DNA from: Thermoleophilaceae bacterium
GTDB lineage: Bacteria; Actinomycetota; Thermoleophilia; Solirubrobacterales; Thermoleophilaceae
Direction: 5' to 3'
Length of the DNA stretch: 60,168 bases
NCBI GenBank assembly: GCA_030448005.1
Contig: JAUJNT010000002.1
Span: 238,773 to 298,940, forward strand
The notes beneath the pieces were generated by a model. That model saw only the letters and a program-made list of their open reading frames with translations. It searched no databases and had not been told where the DNA came from. Within the stretch, counting starts at the first letter, position 1. Every line of letters starts with the position of its first letter. This document shows positions 54,339 to 60,168 of this stretch, piece by piece. The position numbers and the translations under genes are program-made.

Positions 54339-55878
54339 CCGGACGGGACGGGAGCGGCTGGGAGCTCAGCCGCATCCTGGCCCCGCCGCCCTCCGCCCGC
54401 TCGGCGGTCGCGCCCCCGCCGTGGCTCTCCGCCACCTGCCGGACGATGGCCAGCCCGAGCCCCGAGCCGGGCAGCCCGCGCGCTGAGGCCGCGCGGTAGA
54501 AGCGGTCGAACACGAACGGAAGGTCCTCGTCGGCGATGCCGGGCCCGTGGTCTCGCACCACGACCTCACCGGCTGCCACCTGCACCTCGACCGGCGCGTC
54601 CGGGGGGCTCCACTTCTGCGCGTTGTCGAGCAGGTTCCCGACCGCCCGGTCGAGCCTTGCCGGCACTCCTCGCACGGTCGTCGGCTCGGCCTCGAGCCGA
54701 AACTCACGCTCGGGGTGCCGGCGTCGCGCGCGCTCGACCACGTCCGCCACCAGCTCATCGAGGCGCAGCTCCTCCGGGGGGTCCTCATCGGCGCGGTCAC
54801 GCGCGAGATCCATGAGGTCGCCCACCAGCAGGGTCATCTCCTCGAGCTGTGAGACCACGTCGCGCAGGAGGCGCTCGCGGTCGGCTGCCGGCATCCCGCC
54901 CCGCGCGGCAAGCACCTCGATGTTCGTGCGCAGGCTCGTCAGCGGAGTGCGCAGCTCGTGCGAGGCGTCGGCAACCAGCTGGCGCTGCTGTCCCATCGAG
55001 CGCTCGAGCGCGGCGAGCATGGTGTTGTAGGAGCTCGCCAGGCGCCCCAGCTCGTCGGGTGAGGACGCGTCGATCCGCCGGCTCAGGTCACGCGTCCGCG
55101 CCACGTGCTCGGCCGCGTCGCTCAGGTCGGCGACCGGCTTGAGGGCGGTGCGGGCAACCAGCGGCGCGAGGCCCGCGGCCAGGCCGATGCCTCCGAGCGC
55201 CACCGCGCCGAGCACCCACCCGAGCCGCCGCAGCACGCCGTCGAGCTCCTCGACGGGCCGCGCCACCTGCAGGGCGGCGCCGGGGCCGAGCGCCTTCGTG
55301 TACACCCGGACGTGGCCGCCGCGAACCTCGCCGTCCGAGAAGTACGCGCCGCCTCCGCGCCGGGCGAGCCGGGCGGCGCGCCCCTTTCCGGGCAGCTCGA
55401 CCCTGAGCTGGGGCGAGCGGATGACCCGACCGCTCGACTGCACGAGCTGGGCAAAGCGCCTGCTGCCCGCAAGCGGAGGGGCGGGGAGCACGAGCCGCCG
55501 CTCGACGCCCGGGGCGGGCACCAGCTCCTTCGCCTTCTCGCCACCGCGAGGACGGGGGAGGGGCACGGCCGCCGGACCCGGCCCGGCCGGCGCGGCCGGC
55601 AGGCCACCTTCCACGGGCCCCTGAAGCGGTGGCCGCACCTGGCGCTCGTGCCTGCCGGGCGCCTTCGTGGGAGCCGACCGGAAGAAGACCTGGTCGCCCG
55701 CCAGTTCCCCGGCGGCCTCCTTCAGCGAGTCGTCGACCTGACCGCGCAGCTCGCCGCGGACGATCACGAAGGTGATCGCCGACGCCAGGGCGATCGCCAC
55801 CGCCACCGCGGCCGAGGCCACCAGGATCAGCCGACGCCGGAAGGACAGGCCGCCGCGGATGGCGCGCGGGACCTTCAT
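54301..55878 (-). CDS. Membrane sensor histidine kinase (HAMP, HisKA, HATPase)
   Basis: A 525-residue kinase. Helix 1 at about 15-40, a Pro/Arg-rich extracytoplasmic sensor region of about 150 residues, helix 2 at about 215-240, then HAMP. The H box is Asp-Ala-Ser-His-Glu-Leu-Arg-Thr-Pro-Leu. The ATPase shows Asn-Leu-Leu-Asp-Asn-Ala (N), Asp-His-Gly-Pro-Gly-Ile (G1), Phe-Asp-Arg-Phe-Tyr-Arg (F) and Gly-Ser-Gly-Leu-Gly-Leu (G2), all intact. Its gene follows the response regulator by 3 bp, so they form a pair. The signal is unknown; the adjacent MacAB-like genes are possible targets. Confidence 0.93.
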   Translation of the reverse strand: MKVPRAIRGGLSFRRRLILVASAAVAVAIALASAITFVIVRGELRGQVDDSLKEAAGELAGDQVFFRSAPTKAPGRHERQVRPPLQGPVEGGLPAAPAGPGPAAVPLPRPRGGEKAKELVPAPGVERRLVLPAPPLAGSRRFAQLVQSSGRVIRSPQLRVELPGKGRAARLARRGGGAYFSDGEVRGGHVRVYTKALGPGAALQVARPVEELDGVLRRLGWVLGAVALGGIGLAAGLAPLVARTALKPVADLSDAAEHVARTRDLSRRIDASSPDELGRLASSYNTMLAALERSMGQQRQLVADASHELRTPLTSLRTNIEVLAARGGMPAADRERLLRDVVSQLEEMTLLVGDLMDLARDRADEDPPEELRLDELVADVVERARRRHPEREFRLEAEPTTVRGVPARLDRAVGNLLDNAQKWSPPDAPVEVQVAAGEVVVRDHGPGIADEDLPFVFDRFYRAASARGLPGSGLGLAIVRQVAESHGGGATAERAEGGGARMRLSSQPLPSRPATAPPRSAAPSG

Positions 55879-55881
55879 CGC

Positions 55882-56568
55882 CTAGTCCCGAAGCACGTAG
55901 CCGACGCCCCGCACGGTCTGAAGCAGCCGCGCCTCTCCACCCGCCTCCGTCTTGCGACGCAGGTAGCTCATGTAGACCTCGAGCGAGTTGCTGGTGGCGC
56001 CGAAGTCATACCCCCAGACGTGCTCGAAGATCGTAGACCTCGGCAGGACCTGGCGCGGGTGGCGCATGAACAGCTCGAGCAGCAGGAACTCCGTCCGGGT
56101 GAGCTCGATCCGGCGACCCCCGCGCCGCACCTCGTGCGCCGGCGGGTCCAGTGACAGGTCGCCAAAGCGCAGCTCGCCGCGCTCGTCGGGATGCGAGCGG
56201 CGCAGCAGCGCCCGCAGCCGCGCGAGCAGCTCGTCGAGGGCGAAGGGCTTGACGAGGTAGTCGTCGGCACCGGCGTCGAGGCCTCCCACGCGATCGCCGA
56301 TCGCATCGCGGGCGGTCAGCATCAGGATCGGCACCCGCTCGCCCGTGCCGCGCAGGCGCCGGCACACCTGCAGCCCGTCGACCCGCGGCATGAGCACGTC
56401 CAGCACCATTGCGTCCGGCGTTCGTGCCCCCACCGCGCTCAGCGCCTCGGCGCCGTCCTTAGCCAGCTCCACCTCGTAGCTGTCGAGGTGAAGCGCGCGC
56501 TCGATGGCCTCCCGGACCGCCGGCTCGTCGTCGACAACGAGGATGCGCATTGGCTCCATGGTGGACAT
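55882..56568 (-). CDS. OmpR/PhoB-family response regulator
   Basis: A 228-residue regulator. The receiver has Asp13-Asp14 and the phosphoacceptor Asp57 in Val-Leu-Asp-Val-Leu-Met-Pro, plus the conserved Lys in Leu-Val-Lys-Pro-Phe. The C-terminal winged helix has Leu-Thr-Arg-Thr-Glu-Phe-Leu-Leu-Leu and Val-Arg-Gly-Val-Gly-Tyr. It resembles MprA/PrrA-like actinobacterial regulators. Direct repeats just upstream of its own -10 suggest autoregulation. Cognate kinase is the next gene. Confidence 0.94.
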   Translation of the reverse strand: MSTMEPMRILVVDDEPAVREAIERALHLDSYEVELAKDGAEALSAVGARTPDAMVLDVLMPRVDGLQVCRRLRGTGERVPILMLTARDAIGDRVGGLDAGADDYLVKPFALDELLARLRALLRRSHPDERGELRFGDLSLDPPAHEVRRGGRRIELTRTEFLLLELFMRHPRQVLPRSTIFEHVWGYDFGATSNSLEVYMSYLRRKTEAGGEARLLQTVRGVGYVLRD

Positions 56569-56582
56569 CCAACCTGAGAGCC

Positions 56583-56588
56583 ACCTTA
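56583..56588 (-). promoter_or_regulatory. Candidate -10 box (TAAGGT) of the two-component operon
   Basis: TAAGGT on the minus strand lies 14 nt before the ATG at 56568. The direct repeats at 56597-56626 cover the expected -35 region. Confidence 0.4.
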
Positions 56589-56596
56589 ACCCGGAA

Positions 56597-56626
56597 GCGT
56601 CAGCGTTCCGGCATCCGCGTCAGCGT
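56597..56626 (-). promoter_or_regulatory. Direct repeat ACGCTGACGC x2, candidate response-regulator site
   Basis: ACGCTGACGC occurs twice on the minus strand (56617-56626 and 56597-56606), with exactly 20 bp from repeat to repeat, two helical turns. OmpR-family regulators bind such direct repeats as head-to-tail dimers. The position next to the -10 box fits activation or autoregulation. Confidence 0.5.
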
Positions 56627-56671
56627 GGAGACCGATGCCCCGTAGCCCCGGGAGCCACCCTCGCCACGCGC

Positions 56672-57292
56672 TCACTGTTGGCATGCGCTCATCCCGGCAT
56701 TCCGCCCAGCGCGTCCCGAACGACGTGCCCAATCGGCCTCGGGCACGTGCGACTGGTCACGGCTGAGGTGCGCGACCAGCGAGCGGACCCGCCGATCGAC
56801 CTCGAGGGGATCCAGACGGAGGGCGCCGCTGATCTCGTGGGAAGGCACGTCGTGCATGCGCATCCCGAAGACGGACAAGTCGATTGGCTCGAGCCGCCGC
56901 CCGGCGGCGCGCACGGCAGGGATGGCCGGGCGTGGCAACGTCCGGCGACCGGCCGCGGCAAGGCGAACGATCTCGGTGAGTCGCGATGGAGGTGTGCCCG
57001 CGCCGGCGAGGCCCTCGGCGCCGGCTACCCACGCCGCCACGAGCAGCTGAGGTGTGCGGTGCGCCACATGCAGCACCACCCGCTGCCGGCGCGCGAGCTG
57101 CTTGAGCTCGTGGCATAGGAGGAAGCCCCCGGGACTGTCGACGACGATGACCTCGGGGTGCAGCTCGGTCGTAAGCAGCAGCGCGTCAGGCGGCGCACCG
57201 TCAACCACGGCGAGCGCGCCCCCGTGCGCGAGATGGCTGCCGAGCCCGGCGAGCACGACCGGCCGGTCTCCCACGAGCAGTACGCGCGTCAC
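56672..57292 (-). CDS. Degenerate receiver-like protein (NarL-type layout)
   Basis: A 206-residue protein. The N-terminus resembles a receiver domain (Val-Leu-Leu-Val-Gly-Asp-Arg-Pro-Val-Val-Leu-Ala-Gly-Leu), with Val-Ile-Val-Val-Asp-Ser-Pro at the phosphoacceptor position, but the paired acidic residues at the start are reduced to one Asp and the late Lys is not clear. The C-terminus (about 130-190) has helices that could be a decayed helix-turn-helix. It lies 1 bp after the permease gene stop, so it belongs to the MacAB-like operon. A phosphorylation-independent regulator is likely; other functions are possible. Confidence 0.55.
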   Translation of the reverse strand: MTRVLLVGDRPVVLAGLGSHLAHGGALAVVDGAPPDALLLTTELHPEVIVVDSPGGFLLCHELKQLARRQRVVLHVAHRTPQLLVAAWVAGAEGLAGAGTPPSRLTEIVRLAAAGRRTLPRPAIPAVRAAGRRLEPIDLSVFGMRMHDVPSHEISGALRLDPLEVDRRVRSLVAHLSRDQSHVPEADWARRSGRAGRNAGMSACQQ

Positions 57293-57293
57293 C

Positions 57294-58484
57294 TCAGACC
57301 GTCCTCAGCGCCTCGGTCGGCGACAGCCGCGCCGCACGCGCCGCGGGATAGAGGCCGGCGATCGCGCCGATCGCGATCGCGGCCACGACCCCGCCCGCGA
57401 TCGCGTAGGGGGGCACGACCGCGCTCCATCCGCGGCTCGACGCGTAGATCGCGGTCACGAGCGCCCCGAGCGACGTGCCGGCGATGCCCCCGCAGGCGGC
57501 CAGCAGGAGCGACTCCGAGAGGAACTGCGTGGAGATGTGACGCCGGGTGGCGCCGAGCGCGCGCCGCAGCCCGATCTCCGAGCGTCGCTCGAGCACGGAG
57601 ATCACCATCACGTTGGCGATTCCCACTCCGCCCACCAGCAGCGCCACGGCTCCGAGGCCGAGGAAGAGCGAGGTGAAGGCGCTCTTTGCCGCGGCGCGGG
57701 CGGCGAGCGCGTCGGAGGGCCTGCTGACCTGCACCTCCTCCGGATGCTCGGGATTCGCGGTGGCGCCCAGCAGCCGCCGCACGGCCTCGACCTGCTCCTC
57801 GTCGGTCCTAACGTAGACCTTGGTGGGGGAGGAGTCCGTCCCGAAGAGCTTGGATGCGATCGGGAAGCCGATCAGCGCCGCGCGGTCGAGGTCGGAGTCG
57901 AGCGTGACCGGGTCGAGGATCCCCACGACCGTGAACCACCGCCCGCCGAGGTAGACGTTCACGCCGGTGCGCGTGATGCCGAGCCGTTTGGCGGCCACCG
58001 ACCCGAGCACGGTGGCGGGGTAGCGGGCGGTGGCGGCGTCGAGGAACCGGCCGGAGCTCATGCTCGCACCGAGCGTGGCACGCAGCTTCGGGCTGGCGGC
58101 AAGGACGGAGATCCCGCCGGTCTCCTCCTCGGGGATCTTGTCGGTGCGCCTGACCGTCTCCTCCGTCGTCTTGACCTGCGCCGCGCCCTGCACGGCACGC
58201 ATGCGCCCGATCATCGAGGTCGCCATCGCGGGCAGCTCTGCGTCCTCACCCGTGAAGGTCTGTCCGGGGGCCACCGTCAGGAGGTTCGTGCCGAGCCGAT
58301 CGAGCGTTGCCAGCAGCCCGGCCTTGCTCGACTCGGAGATTCCGAGCACCGCCACCATCGAGGCGATGCCAATGGCGATGCCAAGGCCCGACAGCGCGGC
58401 GCGCAGACGGCGCGTGCGCAGGCCGACGCTTCCCACCCGCAGGATGTCCGCCGGCAGCAGGCGGCTGGGTGCCGGCTCGGCCAC
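57294..58484 (-). CDS. MacB-like ABC transporter permease
   Basis: A 396-residue permease: one N-terminal helix after an Arg-rich segment (Arg-Thr-Arg-Arg-Leu-Arg-Ala-Ala-Leu), a large extracytoplasmic domain (about 60-260, MacB_PCD type), and three C-terminal helices of the FtsX type with Leu-Glu-Arg-Arg-Ser-Glu-Ile-Gly-Leu-Arg-Arg-Ala-Leu-Gly-Ala-Thr. GTG 58484 follows the ATPase stop by 2 bp. It couples ATP binding in the cytoplasm to substrate movement or signalling outside the membrane. The substrate (peptide, lipid or glycan-related) is unknown. Confidence 0.9.
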   Translation of the reverse strand: MAEPAPSRLLPADILRVGSVGLRTRRLRAALSGLGIAIGIASMVAVLGISESSKAGLLATLDRLGTNLLTVAPGQTFTGEDAELPAMATSMIGRMRAVQGAAQVKTTEETVRRTDKIPEEETGGISVLAASPKLRATLGASMSSGRFLDAATARYPATVLGSVAAKRLGITRTGVNVYLGGRWFTVVGILDPVTLDSDLDRAALIGFPIASKLFGTDSSPTKVYVRTDEEQVEAVRRLLGATANPEHPEEVQVSRPSDALAARAAAKSAFTSLFLGLGAVALLVGGVGIANVMVISVLERRSEIGLRRALGATRRHISTQFLSESLLLAACGGIAGTSLGALVTAIYASSRGWSAVVPPYAIAGGVVAAIAIGAIAGLYPAARAARLSPTEALRTV

Positions 58485-58486
58485 GT

Positions 58487-59224
58487 TCAGGCGCCTCCGC
58501 TGTCGTGCACGATGGCGCCGTCTCTGATCTCGACCTGGCGCGGCAGCCCTTCGGCCATGTCGCGGTCGTGGGTGATCACGACGATCGTGTGCCCCTCGGC
58601 GTGAAGGTCGTGCAGCAGCGCCATGATCTGCTCGCTCGACTGGCTGTCGAGGTTTCCGGTGGGCTCGTCGGCGAAGACGATCGCCGGGCGGGCCACCAGG
58701 GCCCGTGCGATCGCCACCCGCTGGCGCTCGCCACCGGAGAGCTTTGCCGGCTGATGCTCCAGGCGGTGCGCGAGCCCAACTCGCTCCAGCACCTCCGCAG
58801 CCTGCGCGTGGCGCCGCGGGGCCGGGACCCCCGCGTAGAGGAGCCCGTGAGCCACGTTCTCCACCGCGCTCATCCCGTCGAGCAGGAAGAACTGCTGGAA
58901 GACGAAACCGATCGTGCGCGCCCGAACGCTCGCCAGCCGGCGGTCCGAGAGCGCTGCCGTGTCGTGGCCCGCGACCCGGACCTCGCCGGAGCTGGGGCGC
59001 TCGAGGGTGCCCATGATGTGAAGGAGAGTCGACTTGCCCGAGCCAGACGGGCCGACGATCGCGAGCAGCTCGCCACGCGGAACGCTCAGGTCGACGCCTC
59101 GCAGCACCTCGACCGGACCCGGGTAGGACTTGCGAACGTCGCACAGCTCGAGCACCGCGGGGGCGCGGGGCAGCTGACCGGTCGCGTGCGCCTGGTGCAC
59201 GCTTGTCTCGGCGCGCTCGATCAT
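58487..59224 (-). CDS. MacB-like ABC transporter ATP-binding protein
   Basis: A 245-residue ATPase of the LolD/MacB type. Walker A is Gly-Pro-Ser-Gly-Ser-Gly-Lys-Ser, then Gln-Gln-Phe-Phe-Leu-Leu (Q loop), Leu-Ser-Gly-Gly-Glu-Arg-Gln-Arg (signature), [11 protein letters not shown] (Walker B and D loop) and Thr-His-Asp. The start overlaps the membrane-fusion gene by 4 bp (ATGA), and it ends 2 bp before the permease start. Full set for a tripartite or periplasmic-loop ABC system. Confidence 0.94.
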   Translation of the reverse strand: MIERAETSVHQAHATGQLPRAPAVLELCDVRKSYPGPVEVLRGVDLSVPRGELLAIVGPSGSGKSTLLHIMGTLERPSSGEVRVAGHDTAALSDRRLASVRARTIGFVFQQFFLLDGMSAVENVAHGLLYAGVPAPRRHAQAAEVLERVGLAHRLEHQPAKLSGGERQRVAIARALVARPAIVFADEPTGNLDSQSSEQIMALLHDLHAEGHTIVVITHDRDMAEGLPRQVEIRDGAIVHDSGGA

Positions 59225-60168
59225 GTCTCGTCCGGTACGACTACCTTGGTGCCCACGCGGATCCCCTTGCCCGAGATCTCGACCAGCCCGCTCGCGAACA
59301 GGCCGGTCTGGACGGCCACGACTCGCCGCCGCCCGCCGCGCACGACCTCCACGCCGTAGCCGCCACCGGGACGAGCCACGAGCGCAGTGACCGGCACGGC
59401 AAGCACCCTGCGCCGGGTCTCCTGCGCGATCCCGACCGTGACCGGTGCCCTATCCAGCCGGGACACTCCGCGCCGCGAGTGCAGGACGATCGACAGGTCG
59501 ATCACCAGCTCGCCACCGTCCGAGCCTGATCCTCCACCCGGAGCGCCGCCCCCGCCCTGGCCGCCACCCTCGTCCTTTTCGCGCGCCACCCTGCCGACGC
59601 GCACGATCCGCCCCGTCACCGTCGTCCCGTCCGGGAGGGTCACCGTGACCTTGTCGCCGCGGTGGACGAGGCTCTGCTTGGCCACGTCGAGCTCCACGGT
59701 CACGACGCGCTTGACGGAGGTGGTCTCGAGGACCTCGGCCCCGGTGGCCAGCACGCTGCCGACCTTGGCCTTGTGGCTTCCTACCCGGCGGGCGCCCGGC
59801 AGGAAGACGACCCGGCCGAGCTCCACCTCACCGGTCTGAGGCAGGCCCAGGGAGCGCTGCCAGCGCTTGACGGCCGCCGCCGTGGCCGCGGTGAAGTGCT
59901 CGTCCACGGTCACGCCACTGCCGAAGCCGAGCGCGACGAGGTTCTGCTCCAGCTGTCGGACGTCGGGTCCATCGGTGGTCGCCGTGCTCAGCTTGCGATA
60001 GGCGGGCAGCGAGCCGTACATGAGCAGCACCGGCCGGTTGTCGAGCTCGTAGAGCTCCTCGCCGCGATCGACGATCGAGCCCTCGCGCGCCAGACGTGTC
60101 AGCGTGCCCGAGCCCTGGGATGCGCTGCGGCCGCCCCTCGAGCCGCCGCCACCGCTCGAGCGACCGCC
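59221..60168 (-). CDS. MacA-like membrane-fusion protein with peptidoglycan-binding domain, 5' end outside window
   Basis: The frame is open to base 60168, so the N-terminus is missing. The visible part holds a peptidoglycan-binding_1-like helical module (Asp-Val-Arg-Gln-Leu-Glu-Gln-Asn-Leu-Val-Ala-Leu-Gly-Phe and Ala-Val-Lys-Arg-Trp-Gln), a barrel-sandwich/lipoyl-like part with Gly-Ser-Val-Leu-Ala-Thr-Gly, a Gly-rich low-complexity linker and a C-terminal beta-barrel (Val-Pro-Val-Thr-Ala-Leu-Val). A Gly/Ser/Arg-rich stretch lies at the window edge. Such adaptors link MacB-type permeases to the cell wall. First visible gene of the operon. Confidence 0.85.
   Translation of the reverse strand, partial: GGRSSGGGGSRGGRSASQGSGTLTRLAREGSIVDRGEELYELDNRPVLLMYGSLPAYRKLSTATTDGPDVRQLEQNLVALGFGSGVTVDEHFTAATAAAVKRWQRSLGLPQTGEVELGRVVFLPGARRVGSHKAKVGSVLATGAEVLETTSVKRVVTVELDVAKQSLVHRGDKVTVTLPDGTTVTGRIVRVGRVAREKDEGGGQGGGGAPGGGSGSDGGELVIDLSIVLHSRRGVSRLDRAPVTVGIAQETRRRVLAVPVTALVARPGGGYGVEVVRGGRRRVVAVQTGLFASGLVEISGKGIRVGTKVVVPDET

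Noticed and set aside
57294-59144. A 616-codon minus-strand frame covering both the MacB-like permease and part of the ATPase gene.
   Set aside because: The N-terminal part reads the ATPase gene in the wrong frame; ATPase and permease are separate genes with starts at 59224 and 58484, so there is no MacB fusion.

Overview
The window is a GC-rich (about 70%) bacterial chromosome segment. Frequent GTG and TTG starts, 4-bp ATGA/GTGA gene overlaps, TANNNT -10 boxes set 6-11 nt before start codons, and a gene set typical of soil actinobacteria point to a high-GC actinobacterium. A deep-branching group such as Thermoleophilia (Solirubrobacterales-like) is my best guess, but only an inference. No rRNA, tRNA, CRISPR array or transposase was found.

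Layout. (1) 1-9.4 kb: two clan-A glycoside hydrolase-like proteins, two paralogous O-antigen ligase/TPR membrane proteins, a PAP2 phosphatase, a polytopic membrane protein and a small secreted membrane-anchored protein. (2) 9.4-24.3 kb: GT4 and GT2 glycosyltransferases, a methyltransferase, rmd (GDP-4-keto-6-deoxymannose reductase), a WecG/TagA/CpsF transferase, a GT2 + DUF2304 pair, a Wzx flippase, an L-2-hydroxyglutarate oxidase-like gene and a rhamnosyltransferase-like GT2. (3) 24.2-31.7 kb: a galactofuranose module: UDP-galactopyranose mutase (glf), three GlfT-like GT2 enzymes, a GT2-methyltransferase fusion and a second flippase. (4) 31.7-36.9 kb: a minus-strand operon with a methyltransferase, two CDP-tyvelose-epimerase-like SDRs, a DPM-type GT2 and a GT39-like enzyme. 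(5) 36.9-45.5 kb: an interruption in the sugar locus: a frameshifted secreted protein, two unknown genes, and a putative defence island of a small Cys/His protein (frameshifted), a SIR2-like DUF4917 protein, a PD-(D/E)XK nuclease and a GHKL ATPase, divergent from an N6-adenine DNA methyltransferase. (6) 45.5-54.3 kb: gmd, a 1080-residue multidomain glycosyltransferase, a large membrane protein, and the Wzt/Wzm ABC exporter. (7) 54.3-60.2 kb: a two-component system, a degenerate receiver protein and a MacAB-like ABC system (macA runs off the window).

Together, regions 1-4 and 6 encode synthesis, export and ligation/trimming of complex surface glycans. gmd plus rmd should give GDP-D-rhamnose, and glf plus the GlfT-like enzymes should give galactofuranose residues. 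There are two Wzx flippases, two Wzy/WaaL-like ligases and one Wzm/Wzt ABC exporter, so more than one polymer is likely.

The most novel candidate system is the methyltransferase/GHKL ATPase/PD-(D/E)XK/SIR2-like island. A second cross-cutting observation is the recurrent leaderless-type promoter geometry, including a palindrome that encloses a -10 box and a symmetric bidirectional -10 box.
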